Source: Bacteroidota bacterium
GTDB lineage: Bacteria; Bacteroidota; Bacteroidia; UBA4408
DNA length: 64,000 nt
Direction of reading: 5' to 3'
Assembly (NCBI GenBank): GCA_016718805.1
Contig: JADKCP010000005.1
Location: 62,001-126,000, forward strand
Under the pieces are notes generated by a model, which saw only the letters and a list, made by a program, of their open reading frames with translations, was not told the DNA's origin and did no database searches. Position numbers and translations under genes: made by a program. This document shows positions 53,183 through 62,931 of this stretch, piece by piece. Numbering within the stretch: position 1 is the first letter of the stretch; every line of letters begins with the position of its first letter.

Positions 53183-54058
53183 ATGAAAAACTTTACTTTG
53201 CTCTTTGGTTACATTTTATTTGGGATGCTTGCGAAAGCACAGGTTTTACCCAATCCCGGTTTTGAAAACTGGACAGCAGTGGGTAGCTACCAAAACCCCA
53301 ATAACTGGAATAATTTAAATCCGAATACTTCACCCCTTGGTGTTTTAACTTGCTTAAAAGCTACAGGGGCCGATGTACACAGTGGTTCATCGGCAATTAA
53401 ATTGGTTACTAAATCGGTATTAGGTCAAAATGCCAATGGTATTGCTACTACCGGAACTATTAGCATTGCTCCTCCAGGAGTATCAGGCGGTGTATCTTAT
53501 TCTGGGCGTCCGGATAGTATTGCCGGTTGGTACAAATATACCTCAGTGGGTGGCGATAATGGATTTGTGCAACTCTTGTTGTATGGTGTTAACGGAACTG
53601 ATACTGTTGGTTTTATTCGCTTTCAAACACCGAATTCTACTGTTGGTACCTATACACGCTTTTCAGCAGCTATCGTATATTATTCAACCAATGCAGTTGA
53701 CAAAGCCCAATGGTTATTGTCATCAAGCGGTGGATTTACTGCAGTAGTCAATAGCACCTTATTCGTTGACGATTTAGAATTGATTACCAATAATACAAAC
53801 GGAATTGCGCCAATTGAAGCAAACTATTTGAACATTTCACCCAATCCGGTTACTACCGAATTAAAGATTGAAAACTTCTCTTCCAAACTTCAATTTACCA
53901 TATACAACAGTATTGGAGAAGCTATTAAAACCGAATCGCTGCTGAAAGGAAATTCAGTTTTAGACTTGAGTGGTTTGGCAAATGGTATCTATTATTTTTC
54001 AGCGTTGGATGCAGAAAAAAATAGTGTACAAAAAGGAAAGTTTATTCTTGCACATTAA
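53183..54058 (+). CDS. Secreted jelly-roll-type protein with T9SS type A sorting domain
   Basis: 291 residues. A signal peptide ends at about residue 19 (AKAQ). The mature start VLPNPGFENWTAVGSYQNPNNW (in part) and the following strands resemble the carbohydrate-binding or PCMD-type jelly-roll found in many Bacteroidota surface proteins (SAIKLVTKS, SIAGWYKYTS, FVDDLELI). The last 75 residues (LNISPNPVTTEL, GIYYFSALD, KGKFILAH) are a T9SS type A sorting domain. Ligand unknown. It is 37 bp upstream of a TonB receptor gene, with which it may be co-transcribed. Confidence 0.8.
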   Translation: MKNFTLLFGYILFGMLAKAQVLPNPGFENWTAVGSYQNPNNWNNLNPNTSPLGVLTCLKATGADVHSGSSAIKLVTKSVLGQNANGIATTGTISIAPPGVSGGVSYSGRPDSIAGWYKYTSVGGDNGFVQLLLYGVNGTDTVGFIRFQTPNSTVGTYTRFSAAIVYYSTNAVDKAQWLLSSSGGFTAVVNSTLFVDDLELITNNTNGIAPIEANYLNISPNPVTTELKIENFSSKLQFTIYNSIGEAIKTESLLKGNSVLDLSGLANGIYYFSALDAEKNSVQKGKFILAH

Positions 54059-54094
54059 TCTATTTTCTGGAATCTGAAAAAATAAGCAGGATGT

Positions 54095-56494
54095 ATGCAA
54101 CTATCTAAACAGGTTCTGTTTACTGCTCTTTTAGGAATTTATAGTTTCTTTAATCCATTATTGTTGAGTGCTCAATCGAATAAAACTTTGAGCGGGACAG
54201 TGAGTGCTACATCCGAAAAAGAGCCGCTTGTTGGTGCTGCCATTTATTCACTTACAAATAAATCGAAAGCCGCAATTAGCGATGCAAATGGACGTTTTAA
54301 TTTGCAACTTTCATCAGACGATAAAATAGTTATTTGCTCTTTTATCGGTATGGTGAATGATACTTTTTTTATTTCAGAAACCAACGGAACTGAATTAACC
54401 CATAATTTTATACTTCTTAGTACCGAGAAACAATTACAAACTATTGTAGTATCGGCCGGTAAATTCGAACAAAAGCTGGAAGAAATTACAGTGAGTATGG
54501 AAGTGCTAAAGCCTCGTCTCATAGAAAATAAAAACACTACAAATATTAAAACAGCGTTGGAGCAAACACCCGGACTAAACATTTTAGATGGAGAACCTCA
54601 AATTCGTGGTGGTAGCGGATTTAGTTTTGGAGTAGGCAGTAGAGTTGCTACTTTAATTGATGGAATACCAGTAATGGCAGGTGATGCAGGAAGAACCGAA
54701 TGGAATTTTATTCCGGTAGAAAACATTGAACAAGTTGAAATTATTAAAGGTGCCTCTTCTGTTTGTTATGGTTCGGCTGCCCTTAGTGGAACCATCAATG
54801 TGCGCACAGCTTACGCAAAAGACAAACCGCTCACAAAAGTGAATTTGTATTCGGGCATGTATAGTACTCCCGAAAATGACTCAGCTAAATGGTGGAGTGG
54901 TTTGAATAATTTTTCGGGACTAAATTTTTTACACGCCCAAAAATTTGGAGCTGTTGATGTTGTTATTGGAGGAATGGGTTCCTACGACCATGGCTACATT
55001 GGACCTCCTATTCCGCATCCCTTTTTACCAATTAAAACCGATACCATCAACAACAACGATGTAGCGGAACGCAACGGTAGATTGAATTTTAATTTACGTT
55101 ATCGACCTACTAAAGTTCCGGGACTAGCAGTTGGTATTAATGGAAATTTTATGATTAGTCATTCCAATTTTTCATTGGTTTGGAACGACGATACCAATGG
55201 AATATATCGCTCTTTTCCGGGAACCATGACCATTTCGGACCGAGAAATATTTTATGTTGATCCCTTTATTTCCTATTCTTCAAAAAAAGGATTCAAGCAT
55301 GATTTACGTGGACGCTTTTTTTATACCAACAATCAAAACAGCAACAATCAATCAAACGAAAGCACTGTTACTTATTACGAATACCAGTTTCACAAGCAAC
55401 TTGAAGCCTTGGCTAAATTAAATTTCACCGGAGGTATAGTATTAAATAAAACTTACTCGCATGCAGCTTTATACGCAGCCGGTGGAAGTCCTAATAACGT
55501 GCTCGAAAATTATTCAGCCTTTACTCAACTCGATAAAAAATTGTGGAATGTGTTGAATTTATCTATCGGATTCAGAGGAGAATATTTTAAGATAAATGCT
55601 ACAGAATCGGTTGTTCAACCTATATTTCGTTCGGGATTGAATTTAAAACTTTCGGAAGCAACCTTTTTGCGTTACTCTTATGGACAAGGCTATAGATTCC
55701 CTACCATTACTGAGAAGTACATACTTACCAGTGCAGGCGGTATAACCATTTTTCCGAACGATTCGCTGTTACCGGAAACTTCGAGCAACACTGAAATTGG
55801 CTTAAAGCAAGGATTTAAATTAGGTGAATTTGCAGGCTTTTTTGATGCAGCTGCCTTTTGGCAAGAATACAGCAATACCATTGAATACATTTATGCCAAG
55901 TGGCGCCCCGATTCGGCAGGATTTAAATTTGTGAATACCGGCAATACGCGCGTTAGAGGTGTTGAAGTTTCGCTTGGCGCAGAAGGAAAACTAACACGGA
56001 ATTGGAACTTGAGTATTTTGGCAGGATATACTTATACTTTACCACAAGCAAAAGATACAGGATATGTATTTGCAAAAGACAATCCCGGTGACGGCTTTAC
56101 ACAAAGCGAACTTAATTTTGCGAACACCAGCAGCGATACTACGGCCAGCATTTTAAAATACCGTTTTCAACATTTAGCAAAAGCGGATGTTGAACTTGGC
56201 TACAAAATTATTTCAATTGGAGGAAGCTGGCGATACTACAGCTTTATGAAAAATATTGATAAAACTTTTAACGATTTGGATGAACCCTATTTGTTGCCAA
56301 CCGGAATAAAACGCTACCGCAAAAAACACAATGGGCCTACACAACTATTTGATGCACGCATTGCTTGTCAGGCTACTAAATATTTGCGAATAGCTGTTGT
56401 TGTAAACAATGTATTTAATTTGGAATACAGTCTGCGCCCATTAAAAATTGAGGCTCCACGCACAATTGCGATTCAACTTGGATTTAAACTATAA
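54095..56494 (+). CDS. TonB-dependent outer-membrane receptor
   Basis: 799 residues. A signal peptide ends at about residue 27 (LSAQ). A CarboxypepD_reg-like domain (about 32-115), a plug domain (about 130-245; QIRGGSGFSFGVGSRVATLIDGIP in part, VEIIKGASSVCYGSAALSGTINV in part) and a beta-barrel follow. YRFPTITEKY and RVRGVEVSLG are typical of siderophore or vitamin receptors. The C-terminus is TIAIQLGFKL. The ligand is unknown. Its 3' end overlaps the convergent acyltransferase by 22 bp. Confidence 0.87.
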   Translation: MQLSKQVLFTALLGIYSFFNPLLLSAQSNKTLSGTVSATSEKEPLVGAAIYSLTNKSKAAISDANGRFNLQLSSDDKIVICSFIGMVNDTFFISETNGTELTHNFILLSTEKQLQTIVVSAGKFEQKLEEITVSMEVLKPRLIENKNTTNIKTALEQTPGLNILDGEPQIRGGSGFSFGVGSRVATLIDGIPVMAGDAGRTEWNFIPVENIEQVEIIKGASSVCYGSAALSGTINVRTAYAKDKPLTKVNLYSGMYSTPENDSAKWWSGLNNFSGLNFLHAQKFGAVDVVIGGMGSYDHGYIGPPIPHPFLPIKTDTINNNDVAERNGRLNFNLRYRPTKVPGLAVGINGNFMISHSNFSLVWNDDTNGIYRSFPGTMTISDREIFYVDPFISYSSKKGFKHDLRGRFFYTNNQNSNNQSNESTVTYYEYQFHKQLEALAKLNFTGGIVLNKTYSHAALYAAGGSPNNVLENYSAFTQLDKKLWNVLNLSIGFRGEYFKINATESVVQPIFRSGLNLKLSEATFLRYSYGQGYRFPTITEKYILTSAGGITIFPNDSLLPETSSNTEIGLKQGFKLGEFAGFFDAAAFWQEYSNTIEYIYAKWRPDSAGFKFVNTGNTRVRGVEVSLGAEGKLTRNWNLSILAGYTYTLPQAKDTGYVFAKDNPGDGFTQSELNFANTSSDTTASILKYRFQHLAKADVELGYKIISIGGSWRYYSFMKNIDKTFNDLDEPYLLPTGIKRYRKKHNGPTQLFDARIACQATKYLRIAVVVNNVFNLEYSLRPLKIEAPRTIAIQLGFKL

Positions 56495-57582
56495 AATTTT
56501 GCTTTTAGTTTAATGATGTGCTTTTCGAGAAATTCGTAACTCAAAAAACTTATTAGTAAAGTTAGTATAAGCAGTATTAGCGGATTAAGAATACTTACTT
56601 GCCAAAGCGAAAATTTCCAGGCATACGTATCGGCCAGCTTTGTAAAAATACTTATCACAATTCCGTGAAAACAATACAAACCGAAAGAAGCATTCCCAAA
56701 ATAATTGGTGAATTTCCACCTACCTAATTTAAACAATGAAGCATCACTAAAGCACTGATCAAAAATTATAAAGGCGAAAAAAAGTGAAAATATCAAGCGT
56801 TCTAACACTTGCATGACTTGATTATCATAGATGTCCTTGTAAAAAATTATATTCAAAAAAAGTAAAAAATAAATGGATGCCACTTGCGCTTTGGGGATAC
56901 TTTTCAGAAATTGAAAAATAGCATTTTTGTTTCTGCCAACATGCGCACAAAGCGCGCCTATAGCGAAATTAGCGAGGGTACTTAAAGTGTGGAAATAGAG
57001 TACTTTTTGCTCTTCTATTACTTGCCATCTAAATAAAACCGAAATAACAATCATTGCTATTGAAACCGGAACCAAATACTTTTTAAAAAACTTAAGCAGC
57101 ACAGCCCACAGCAAGTAAAATTGTTCTTCAACCGAAACCGACCATAGTATTACCAACAAAAACAAAAATGCATCTCCATGTTCGATGATGTAAAAATTGC
57201 TTACAAATAACAAGTAAACAATAATAGGAGGCAATTGGGAAAAAGTAAAAAAATAGCCTGCAGTATATGTGGCGGTAACGATTAAAAAATACAGAGGCCA
57301 AATTCGCAGTGAGCGACGAATGAAGTAGTTTTTAAAACTAAATATACCGGTATTACTATATTCCTCGAGTATTACCCAAGTGATTAAAAAACTAGATAAC
57401 ACGAAAAAATAATCCAAGCCAAGTATGCCAACTTTCATGTGATTTTCGATGAAACGGTAAACAGCGGTATTGCTTATTTCAGGGTCCTTGGTAAAAAAAA
57501 CATGGGTAAAAAACACAGGAAGAAATGCAAAAAAACGGCTTGCATCCAAATTGGGAAAATAGGTTTTACCCGAATGTTGCAT
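56473..57582 (-). CDS. Acyltransferase family 3 (OafA/YrhL-like) membrane protein
   Basis: 369 residues with about ten transmembrane helices. The family marks are the N-terminal LDASRFFAFLPVFFTHVFF (in part; the His after TM1), RRSLRIWPLYFLIV and SVSVEEQFYLLWAVLL. Such enzymes O-acetylate or succinylate surface polysaccharides, lipid A or peptidoglycan sugars. It is last in a minus-strand group after the ABC permease (17 bp). Confidence 0.85.
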   Translation of the reverse strand: MQHSGKTYFPNLDASRFFAFLPVFFTHVFFTKDPEISNTAVYRFIENHMKVGILGLDYFFVLSSFLITWVILEEYSNTGIFSFKNYFIRRSLRIWPLYFLIVTATYTAGYFFTFSQLPPIIVYLLFVSNFYIIEHGDAFLFLLVILWSVSVEEQFYLLWAVLLKFFKKYLVPVSIAMIVISVLFRWQVIEEQKVLYFHTLSTLANFAIGALCAHVGRNKNAIFQFLKSIPKAQVASIYFLLFLNIIFYKDIYDNQVMQVLERLIFSLFFAFIIFDQCFSDASLFKLGRWKFTNYFGNASFGLYCFHGIVISIFTKLADTYAWKFSLWQVSILNPLILLILTLLISFLSYEFLEKHIIKLKAKFYSLNPS

Positions 57583-57599
57583 TTGAAAAAGGGGGTAAT

Positions 57600-58682
57600 T
57601 TAGTTTAATCGTATTCGTGGATCGAGTAATCCATACAACACATCCACAATCAAATTTATTAAAATAAATACAATCGAAAAAACTAATACAGCACCCATCA
57701 CTACCGGCAAATCATACTTTTCGAGTGCATCCACTATTTCTTTCCCAATTCCTTTCCATCCAAAAATGTATTCAATAAAAACAGCGCCAGCCATTAATCC
57801 GGCAAACCAGCCCGAAATAGTAGTAATAACCGGACTCATGGCATTTTTTAAAACGTGCTTCGTTATAATTTTATAAAAAGCCAATCCCTTAGCTTTAGCA
57901 GTGCGCACATAGTCTTGCGAAAGCACATCGAGCAGTGAGCTACGAGTTAGCTGTGTAATAATTGCCAATGGACGAATTCCAAGTGTAATAGCCGGTAAAA
58001 TAATATTTTTTAAATCGAGGTATTCCCCATTGCCATAATCGTCTTGTGTAAATAAACTACCGGTCATATTCAATCCGGTGTATGCCGAAAGCAAGTAACC
58101 AAATATCCAGGCGATAATGATGCCCACAAAAAAGGAAGGTCCTGCCATTCCAAAAACAGTAATCACCAGAAAAAAATTATCTATAAAATTACCTTTATTC
58201 AAAGCAGCAATAACACCAATTGCAATTCCCAATAAGGAGGCAATTATCATTGAAACAACAGCAAGTAAGGCCGTTTCTGGCAAGGCTTCGAAAATAATTT
58301 CGCTCACTTTTCGGTTGGTTTGATAGGACCTGCGTAAATAGGGAGTCTTTAACACCAGTACTTTATCATTGCTTAATCCAAGGAGTTTCAAAGCATTCGG
58401 ATACTTCGTTTTATCGAGGTAAATGATGCTTTCCTTATTCAATTTTGAATGCACCGATAGCGGCGAAAGATCATTTACATACATTAAAAATTGACGCGAC
58501 AAAGATTGATCGCGGCCAAGGTCCTTGTTGATAATTCGAATGGAAGCAGAATCGGCTCTTTGGCCCAGCATCATGCGTGCAGGGTCGCCGGGTAAAATAT
58601 TGAATAAGTAAAATATTACGACAACTATTCCCATCAGCACCAAAATGCCGTTGATAAGCCGCTTGAGAATAAATTTCAGCAC
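57600..58682 (-). CDS. ABC transporter permease (DppB/OppB type)
   Basis: 360 residues. The N-terminal TM1 and GDPARMMLGQRAD segment are diagnostic for DppB-type permeases. A long periplasmic insertion (about 65-130) is followed by five more transmembrane helices and the EAA loop (VRTAKAKGLAFYKIITKHVLKNAM, in part). It would form half of a peptide or nickel import channel. No DppC, ATPase or binding protein is in the window, so partners must be elsewhere. It starts 3 bp after the BT_3928 stop. Confidence 0.85.
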   Translation of the reverse strand: MLKFILKRLINGILVLMGIVVVIFYLFNILPGDPARMMLGQRADSASIRIINKDLGRDQSLSRQFLMYVNDLSPLSVHSKLNKESIIYLDKTKYPNALKLLGLSNDKVLVLKTPYLRRSYQTNRKVSEIIFEALPETALLAVVSMIIASLLGIAIGVIAALNKGNFIDNFFLVITVFGMAGPSFFVGIIIAWIFGYLLSAYTGLNMTGSLFTQDDYGNGEYLDLKNIILPAITLGIRPLAIITQLTRSSLLDVLSQDYVRTAKAKGLAFYKIITKHVLKNAMSPVITTISGWFAGLMAGAVFIEYIFGWKGIGKEIVDALEKYDLPVVMGAVLVFSIVFILINLIVDVLYGLLDPRIRLN

Positions 58683-58685
58683 CGT

Positions 58686-59852
58686 TTAATTTTTAAAATA
58701 CTTGGCTGCAACCTCATCGTAATTTGGGAAATCGTTGTAATGCCAAATTCCAAGTACAGTTCCGTTTTTCATTAACATCAAGCCGGGGTTTGAGCGAATA
58801 ATGGTCTTTAACACTGTTTGATCGGTGATGTAATAATCGAACAATGAATTGTTTTGATGTCTAAAATTATCAATCTCTTTTGCTGAAGAACCTGCCAATC
58901 CTACAAATGCTAAGCTATCTTTTGTGCAACGGGCGACAAATTCGTTGATTTTTTGCTGCACATTCACATTTGCTTCGTTGATATCGTATGAAATCAATAA
59001 GAAATTATAATTGGGATTGCTGATTATTTTTTGCGTTAAATCTTCACCATCGGCACTGGCAATACTAAAATCGTGAATTGGCGGGTGGTAGCCTTCTCTA
59101 ATTAATTTGTTGTTGGTAGCTTCCCAAGCCCAGGTAAGCGTGTCTTCCCACAAATAAGCCGACTTACTATATTCAGCCATGGTAAACTCTTTGCTTTCGC
59201 CGGTTTTTTTATTCTTATATACCAATACACTTTCGTACTCATCGCCCTTTGCTCCTTCCGGAATTTTCATTTGATCGGGAATATTTTTGCCAACGGCGTA
59301 TGGGCGAAAATCCATCACAGGCAAATGCCAGTAGCAGTGTAGCGAGAAAGCAGTAACTAAAAACAAGGAACCGGCTACAATTGAAGTATCCACCGTGTCG
59401 CTAAAGGGAGAATCAATTTTTGAGCGGTTAATGAAAATTGGAATTATTAATATAAACAAGATGATGTCTTTGGTAAATGATTCCCATGGAGTGAGTGAGC
59501 GACCGATTAAATTTTTAAGTGCATCTCCAAAACATCCGCAATCGGTTACTTTATTAAAGTAGGCTGAGTAAAAAGTGAGGAAGGTAAAAAACACAATCAT
59601 GAGCATTAAAGCCCAAGCAACCGGTTTCATTTTACTTCCTGTTAAAGTTGCTACTCCGCAAAGTACTTCAAAAGCACAAATAAAAATGGCCAAACCAAGC
59701 GCCATGGGTTTTAGAAATTCGGTGCCAAAAACTTCAAAATATTCCTGAAGTTTATAAGCAAAACCAAGTGGGTCATTCGCTTTTATCAGACCCGAAATAA
59801 TAAACAAAACTCCAACAAGTAGGCGGCAAATTCCAGTAATTATTCTCATCAT
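58686..59852 (-). CDS. BT_3928 family (DoxX-like plus thioredoxin-like) membrane protein
   Basis: 388 residues. Residues about 1-190 hold several transmembrane helices of a DoxX/MauE-like domain (GVLFIISGLIKANDPLGFAYKLQEYF in part, and a DCGCFGD motif at about 104-110). The C-terminal 130 residues look like a thioredoxin-like fold without a CxxC (NYNFLLISYDINEANV, SNPGLMLMKNGTVLGIWHYND in part). Members are conserved in Bacteroidota without proven function; redox coupling is plausible. It is in a group with DUF1599 upstream (10 bp). Confidence 0.82.
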   Translation of the reverse strand: MMRIITGICRLLVGVLFIISGLIKANDPLGFAYKLQEYFEVFGTEFLKPMALGLAIFICAFEVLCGVATLTGSKMKPVAWALMLMIVFFTFLTFYSAYFNKVTDCGCFGDALKNLIGRSLTPWESFTKDIILFILIIPIFINRSKIDSPFSDTVDTSIVAGSLFLVTAFSLHCYWHLPVMDFRPYAVGKNIPDQMKIPEGAKGDEYESVLVYKNKKTGESKEFTMAEYSKSAYLWEDTLTWAWEATNNKLIREGYHPPIHDFSIASADGEDLTQKIISNPNYNFLLISYDINEANVNVQQKINEFVARCTKDSLAFVGLAGSSAKEIDNFRHQNNSLFDYYITDQTVLKTIIRSNPGLMLMKNGTVLGIWHYNDFPNYDEVAAKYFKN

Positions 59853-59862
59853 TTTTTATTAA

Positions 59863-60414
59863 TTAATTGGTTGATTTTAGTTCATCTAATCGAATTAAAG
59901 CAAATACACTGTAATTTAATATATCGAGGTAATTTGCGTCAATGCCTTCTGAAATAAGGGAAATTCCTTTATTGTCTTCAATCTGTTTAGTACGCATTAG
60001 TTTCATTAATATTAAATCGGTAAGCGACGAAATGCGCATATCGCGCCATGCTTCGCTATAATCATGATTTTTATTTTCCATCAATTCCTTTGCCATAGTT
60101 GCGAATTGATCGTACAGCTTTTCGGCTTTTGCAACCGGTAATTCCAACTCGTCTTTCTCGTTTAAAGTAAGTTGAATTAAACCAATGATAGAATAATTAA
60201 CCAAACCAATGTATTCAGATTGCACGTCTTCATTAATCTTTTGCATGCCCTTTTGTTCGATGCTTCGAATGCGTTGTGCCTTTATATACAACTGATCAGT
60301 GATACTTTGCGTGCGTAGAATTCGCCAGGCAGTGCCGTAATCGTGCATTTTTTTTATAAAAATGTCTTTACATTTCTTTATACTTGAATCAAATTGCGCT
60401 GAAGTAGTACTCAT
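59863..60414 (-). CDS. DUF1599 domain-containing protein
   Basis: 183 residues made of two copies of the same helical unit, MHDYGTAWRILRTQSITDQL (about 23-42) and NHDYSEAWRDMRISSLTDLI (about 114-133), each followed by a K-x-x-R-x-x-x-I-E helix. This duplication defines DUF1599. The family resembles all-alpha NTP-pyrophosphatase-like proteins, but no activity is known to me. It is divergent from folP, 58 bp away. Confidence 0.85.
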   Translation of the reverse strand: MSTTSAQFDSSIKKCKDIFIKKMHDYGTAWRILRTQSITDQLYIKAQRIRSIEQKGMQKINEDVQSEYIGLVNYSIIGLIQLTLNEKDELELPVAKAEKLYDQFATMAKELMENKNHDYSEAWRDMRISSLTDLILMKLMRTKQIEDNKGISLISEGIDANYLDILNYSVFALIRLDELKSTN

Positions 60415-60472
60415 TCGTTTAAAAAAAATTCGGGGGATTACAGATTAGGCTTCGTACTGATTTTAACTTTTT

Positions 60473-61336
60473 ATGGCTGGTAAAGATACTCCTTTTTTAA
60501 AAAAATCAACACTCAACTGTGGAGGACAACTGTTGGATATTTCGCATCCGAAAGTAATGGGAATTTTAAACGTTACTCCCGATTCATTTTTTGATGGAAA
60601 CCAGTATACTGTTGCTGCAAAAATAAAAGCAAGAGTTGGAGTAATGATTTCTGAAGGTGTTGACATTATTGACATTGGAGGTGTTTCAACCCGACCTAAA
60701 AGTAGCTTAATTACTGAACGGGAAGAACTTAAAAGAGTAGTGCCGGTGGTGGAAATGATACACGATTTATTTCCCAATGCGCTGCTATCAGTTGATACAT
60801 TTCGTGCAAACGTTGCTAAAAAAAGTATACATTCAGGAGCACATTTGGTGAACGATATTAGTGCTGGAAGTTTTGACAAAAAAATGTTCGATACCCTTGC
60901 CGAACTTGGAGTTCCATATTGTATGATGCACCTTAACGGAAGCTTTTCAAGCATGCATCAAAACTATGAATCCAAAAATTTGTTAAAAGAAATGCTGCAG
61001 TATTTTTCATTAAAAATTGAGCAATTGCGCATTCGTGGTATAAAGGATATTGTTATTGATCCCGGATTTGGATTTAGTAAATCGCTTGAACAAAATTTTC
61101 AGATACTTAAAAATTTATCTTTGCTGCAACTACTTGATGTTCCCATTTTGGTAGGAATTTCACGAAAATCGATGATAAATAAATTACTACATACAACTCC
61201 TGAAGAAGCCTTAAATGGGAGTACAGTGCTCAATACGCTTGCCATACAAAACGGTGCTACAATATTACGGGTACACGATGTAAAGCAAGCCAAACAAGCT
61301 ATTCAGTTATTTTCATATTACCAGCAACAAGCATGA
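60473..61336 (+). CDS. folP: Dihydropteroate synthase
   Basis: 287 residues. The DHPS signatures MGILNVTPDSFFDG (about 29-42) and IDIGGVSTRP (about 65-74; GGxSTRP in place of the more common GGESTRP) are present. DPGFGFSKSLEQN (about 196-208) and GISRKSMI are also typical. It joins 6-hydroxymethyl-7,8-dihydropterin pyrophosphate with p-aminobenzoate in folate synthesis. It overlaps cdaA by 4 bp. Confidence 0.93.
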   Translation: MAGKDTPFLKKSTLNCGGQLLDISHPKVMGILNVTPDSFFDGNQYTVAAKIKARVGVMISEGVDIIDIGGVSTRPKSSLITEREELKRVVPVVEMIHDLFPNALLSVDTFRANVAKKSIHSGAHLVNDISAGSFDKKMFDTLAELGVPYCMMHLNGSFSSMHQNYESKNLLKEMLQYFSLKIEQLRIRGIKDIVIDPGFGFSKSLEQNFQILKNLSLLQLLDVPILVGISRKSMINKLLHTTPEEALNGSTVLNTLAIQNGATILRVHDVKQAKQAIQLFSYYQQQA

Positions 61337-62136
61337 TACTAGCCGCTTTACCCGACTTTTTTAATTTTCGTTGGCTTGATGTACTCGATATTTTTTTAGT
61401 TGCCTTGCTCTTGTATCAAGTGTATAAATTGGTAAGAGGCACGGTTGCCGTGAATATTTTTATTGGAATTTTGGCAATCTACTTTTTTTGGTTTGTGGTG
61501 AAAGCCCTTCACATGCAATTGCTGGGAACCTTGCTGGGACAGTTTATTGGAGTTGGTGTAATTGCTTTAATAATTGTATTTCAACAAGAAATTCGAAAAT
61601 TTTTATTGCTCATAGGAACCAGTAATTTGTTTAGCAAAACTAAATTCAGCAGTTCCTTGTTAAATTTTGGAACCGATACCAAGAAGAAATTTGCAGGCGA
61701 ACTCAATTCCATTGCAAAGGCTTGTCGCAGCATGTCGGAAAGTAAAACCGGTGCTATCATTGTAATTGAAACCAATTCGGATTTAAGTTTTTACGCCAAA
61801 ACCGGCGATATGATTCAAGCGAAGATTTCGGTGCGTTTACTCGAAAGTATATTTTTTAAAAATTCGCCTTTGCACGATGGGGCAATTATTATTTCAGGAA
61901 ATTTAATTCAAGCAGCCAGATGTGTTTTGCCGGTTAGCGAAAATACCAGCTTCCCTGCTAATTTAGGGATGCGTCACCGAGCAGCAGCCGGAATTACAGA
62001 AGTTACTTCTTCGTTGGCTATTGTTGTTTCGGAACAAACCGGAGAAATCGCCATTTCGCGTGACGGAAATTTATCGCTCAACATTTCGCCTGATCGATTG
62101 ATTCAGGAAATTGAAAAAGCGATGGAAAATAATTGA
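61333..62136 (+). CDS. cdaA: Membrane diadenylate cyclase CdaA
   Basis: 267 residues. Three N-terminal transmembrane helices (about 10-80) precede a DAC domain with the catalytic DGA (LHDGAIII, about 178-185) and RHR (GMRHRAA, about 217-223) motifs. It makes cyclic di-AMP from two ATP. The ATGA overlap with folP couples the two; the folP-cdaA pairing is common in Bacteroidota. No CdaR-like regulator is adjacent. Confidence 0.92.
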   Translation: MILAALPDFFNFRWLDVLDIFLVALLLYQVYKLVRGTVAVNIFIGILAIYFFWFVVKALHMQLLGTLLGQFIGVGVIALIIVFQQEIRKFLLLIGTSNLFSKTKFSSSLLNFGTDTKKKFAGELNSIAKACRSMSESKTGAIIVIETNSDLSFYAKTGDMIQAKISVRLLESIFFKNSPLHDGAIIISGNLIQAARCVLPVSENTSFPANLGMRHRAAAGITEVTSSLAIVVSEQTGEIAISRDGNLSLNISPDRLIQEIEKAMENN

Positions 62137-62363
62137 TTGGGGAGATTGGGAATTCAGAATTGAGAGTTGAGAATCTGAGAATATGGGAATCTGGGAGTTT
62201 GGGAGTTTGGGAGTTTGATTAATAAAAAACTAGGGTCACTCTGAGCGGAGTCGAAGAGGTGGGCTGGTAGGGAGTTTGCTTGTGTTGAAAGGATGAATTT
62301 ATTGAGATTTGATATTTTAGAATTATTGATTGTAAATTAAAATTTGAAGCGGCAACATACTTC
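62137..62363. repeat. Intergenic short repeats
   Basis: The gap holds an 8-bp tandem repeat (GGGAGTTT three times at 62193-62216, with a degenerate copy GGGAATCT at 62185-62192) inside a G-rich run of similar words from about 62145. It also holds a dispersed-repeat-like segment at 62233-62260 (core GAGCGGAGTCGAAGA) of a type I recall between genes in several Bacteroidota genomes. No gene is visible. Confidence 0.55.
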
Positions 62364-62921
62364 TTAAGAAGCCTTCTTATTCTTAGCCTCAAATTCTTTA
62401 ATTAATTCTTCATCCGATTTGCCTAAGTTATTGATGCAGGCTTCGGCATCTTTGGCAATTTTTTCGTTGGGAAATTTCTTGATTACTTCACGGTACATTT
62501 GCTCGGCTTGTCCCAGTTGATGCAATTGATTATCGTAAATAAAGGCTTGCAAAAACAAGCAATACGCTGCTTTATCAAAATCGGGATATTTTTCATATAC
62601 CTGCTTGAAATACTCAATGGCTTCCAAGGAATGATTCAAACTGCTTGATATTTCTCCGGCTTTATATAAATACTCGGCTGCCAATTTTGTGTCAGGAAAA
62701 TCCTTTACCACATTGGTATAAATATTCACCGTTTTTTGTGCTGCATCCTTATTAAATCCCGCTTCAGGATGGGCATACAATACTTTTTCCATCGAATCAA
62801 TTTGATGCAAATAGCTAGCTTCTGTTACCTTGGTAACTGTAGCCTTTGGAGCCGGCGAATTACAAGCTAGCGAGAATATAAGTGTTGAGTAAATCAAGGA
62901 TTTCAATAAATTCAATTTCAT
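62364..62921 (-). CDS. TPR-containing lipoprotein
   Basis: 185 residues. A lipoprotein signal ends at LAC (Cys20). The mature part carries TPR-like repeats (YLYKAGEISSSLNHSLEAIEYFKQVYEKYP in part, and QAFIYDNQLHQLGQAEQMYREVIKKFP in part), the pattern of BamD/YbgF-like proteins. It probably tethers a periplasmic complex. It is 10 bp after def on the same strand. Confidence 0.78.
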   Translation of the reverse strand: MKLNLLKSLIYSTLIFSLACNSPAPKATVTKVTEASYLHQIDSMEKVLYAHPEAGFNKDAAQKTVNIYTNVVKDFPDTKLAAEYLYKAGEISSSLNHSLEAIEYFKQVYEKYPDFDKAAYCLFLQAFIYDNQLHQLGQAEQMYREVIKKFPNEKIAKDAEACINNLGKSDEELIKEFEAKNKKAS

Positions 62922-62931
62922 AAAAGTTTAC

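Noticed and set aside
62193..62216. Short tandem repeat as a CRISPR-like array
   Set aside because: Units are 8 bp with no spacers and no cas genes are present.
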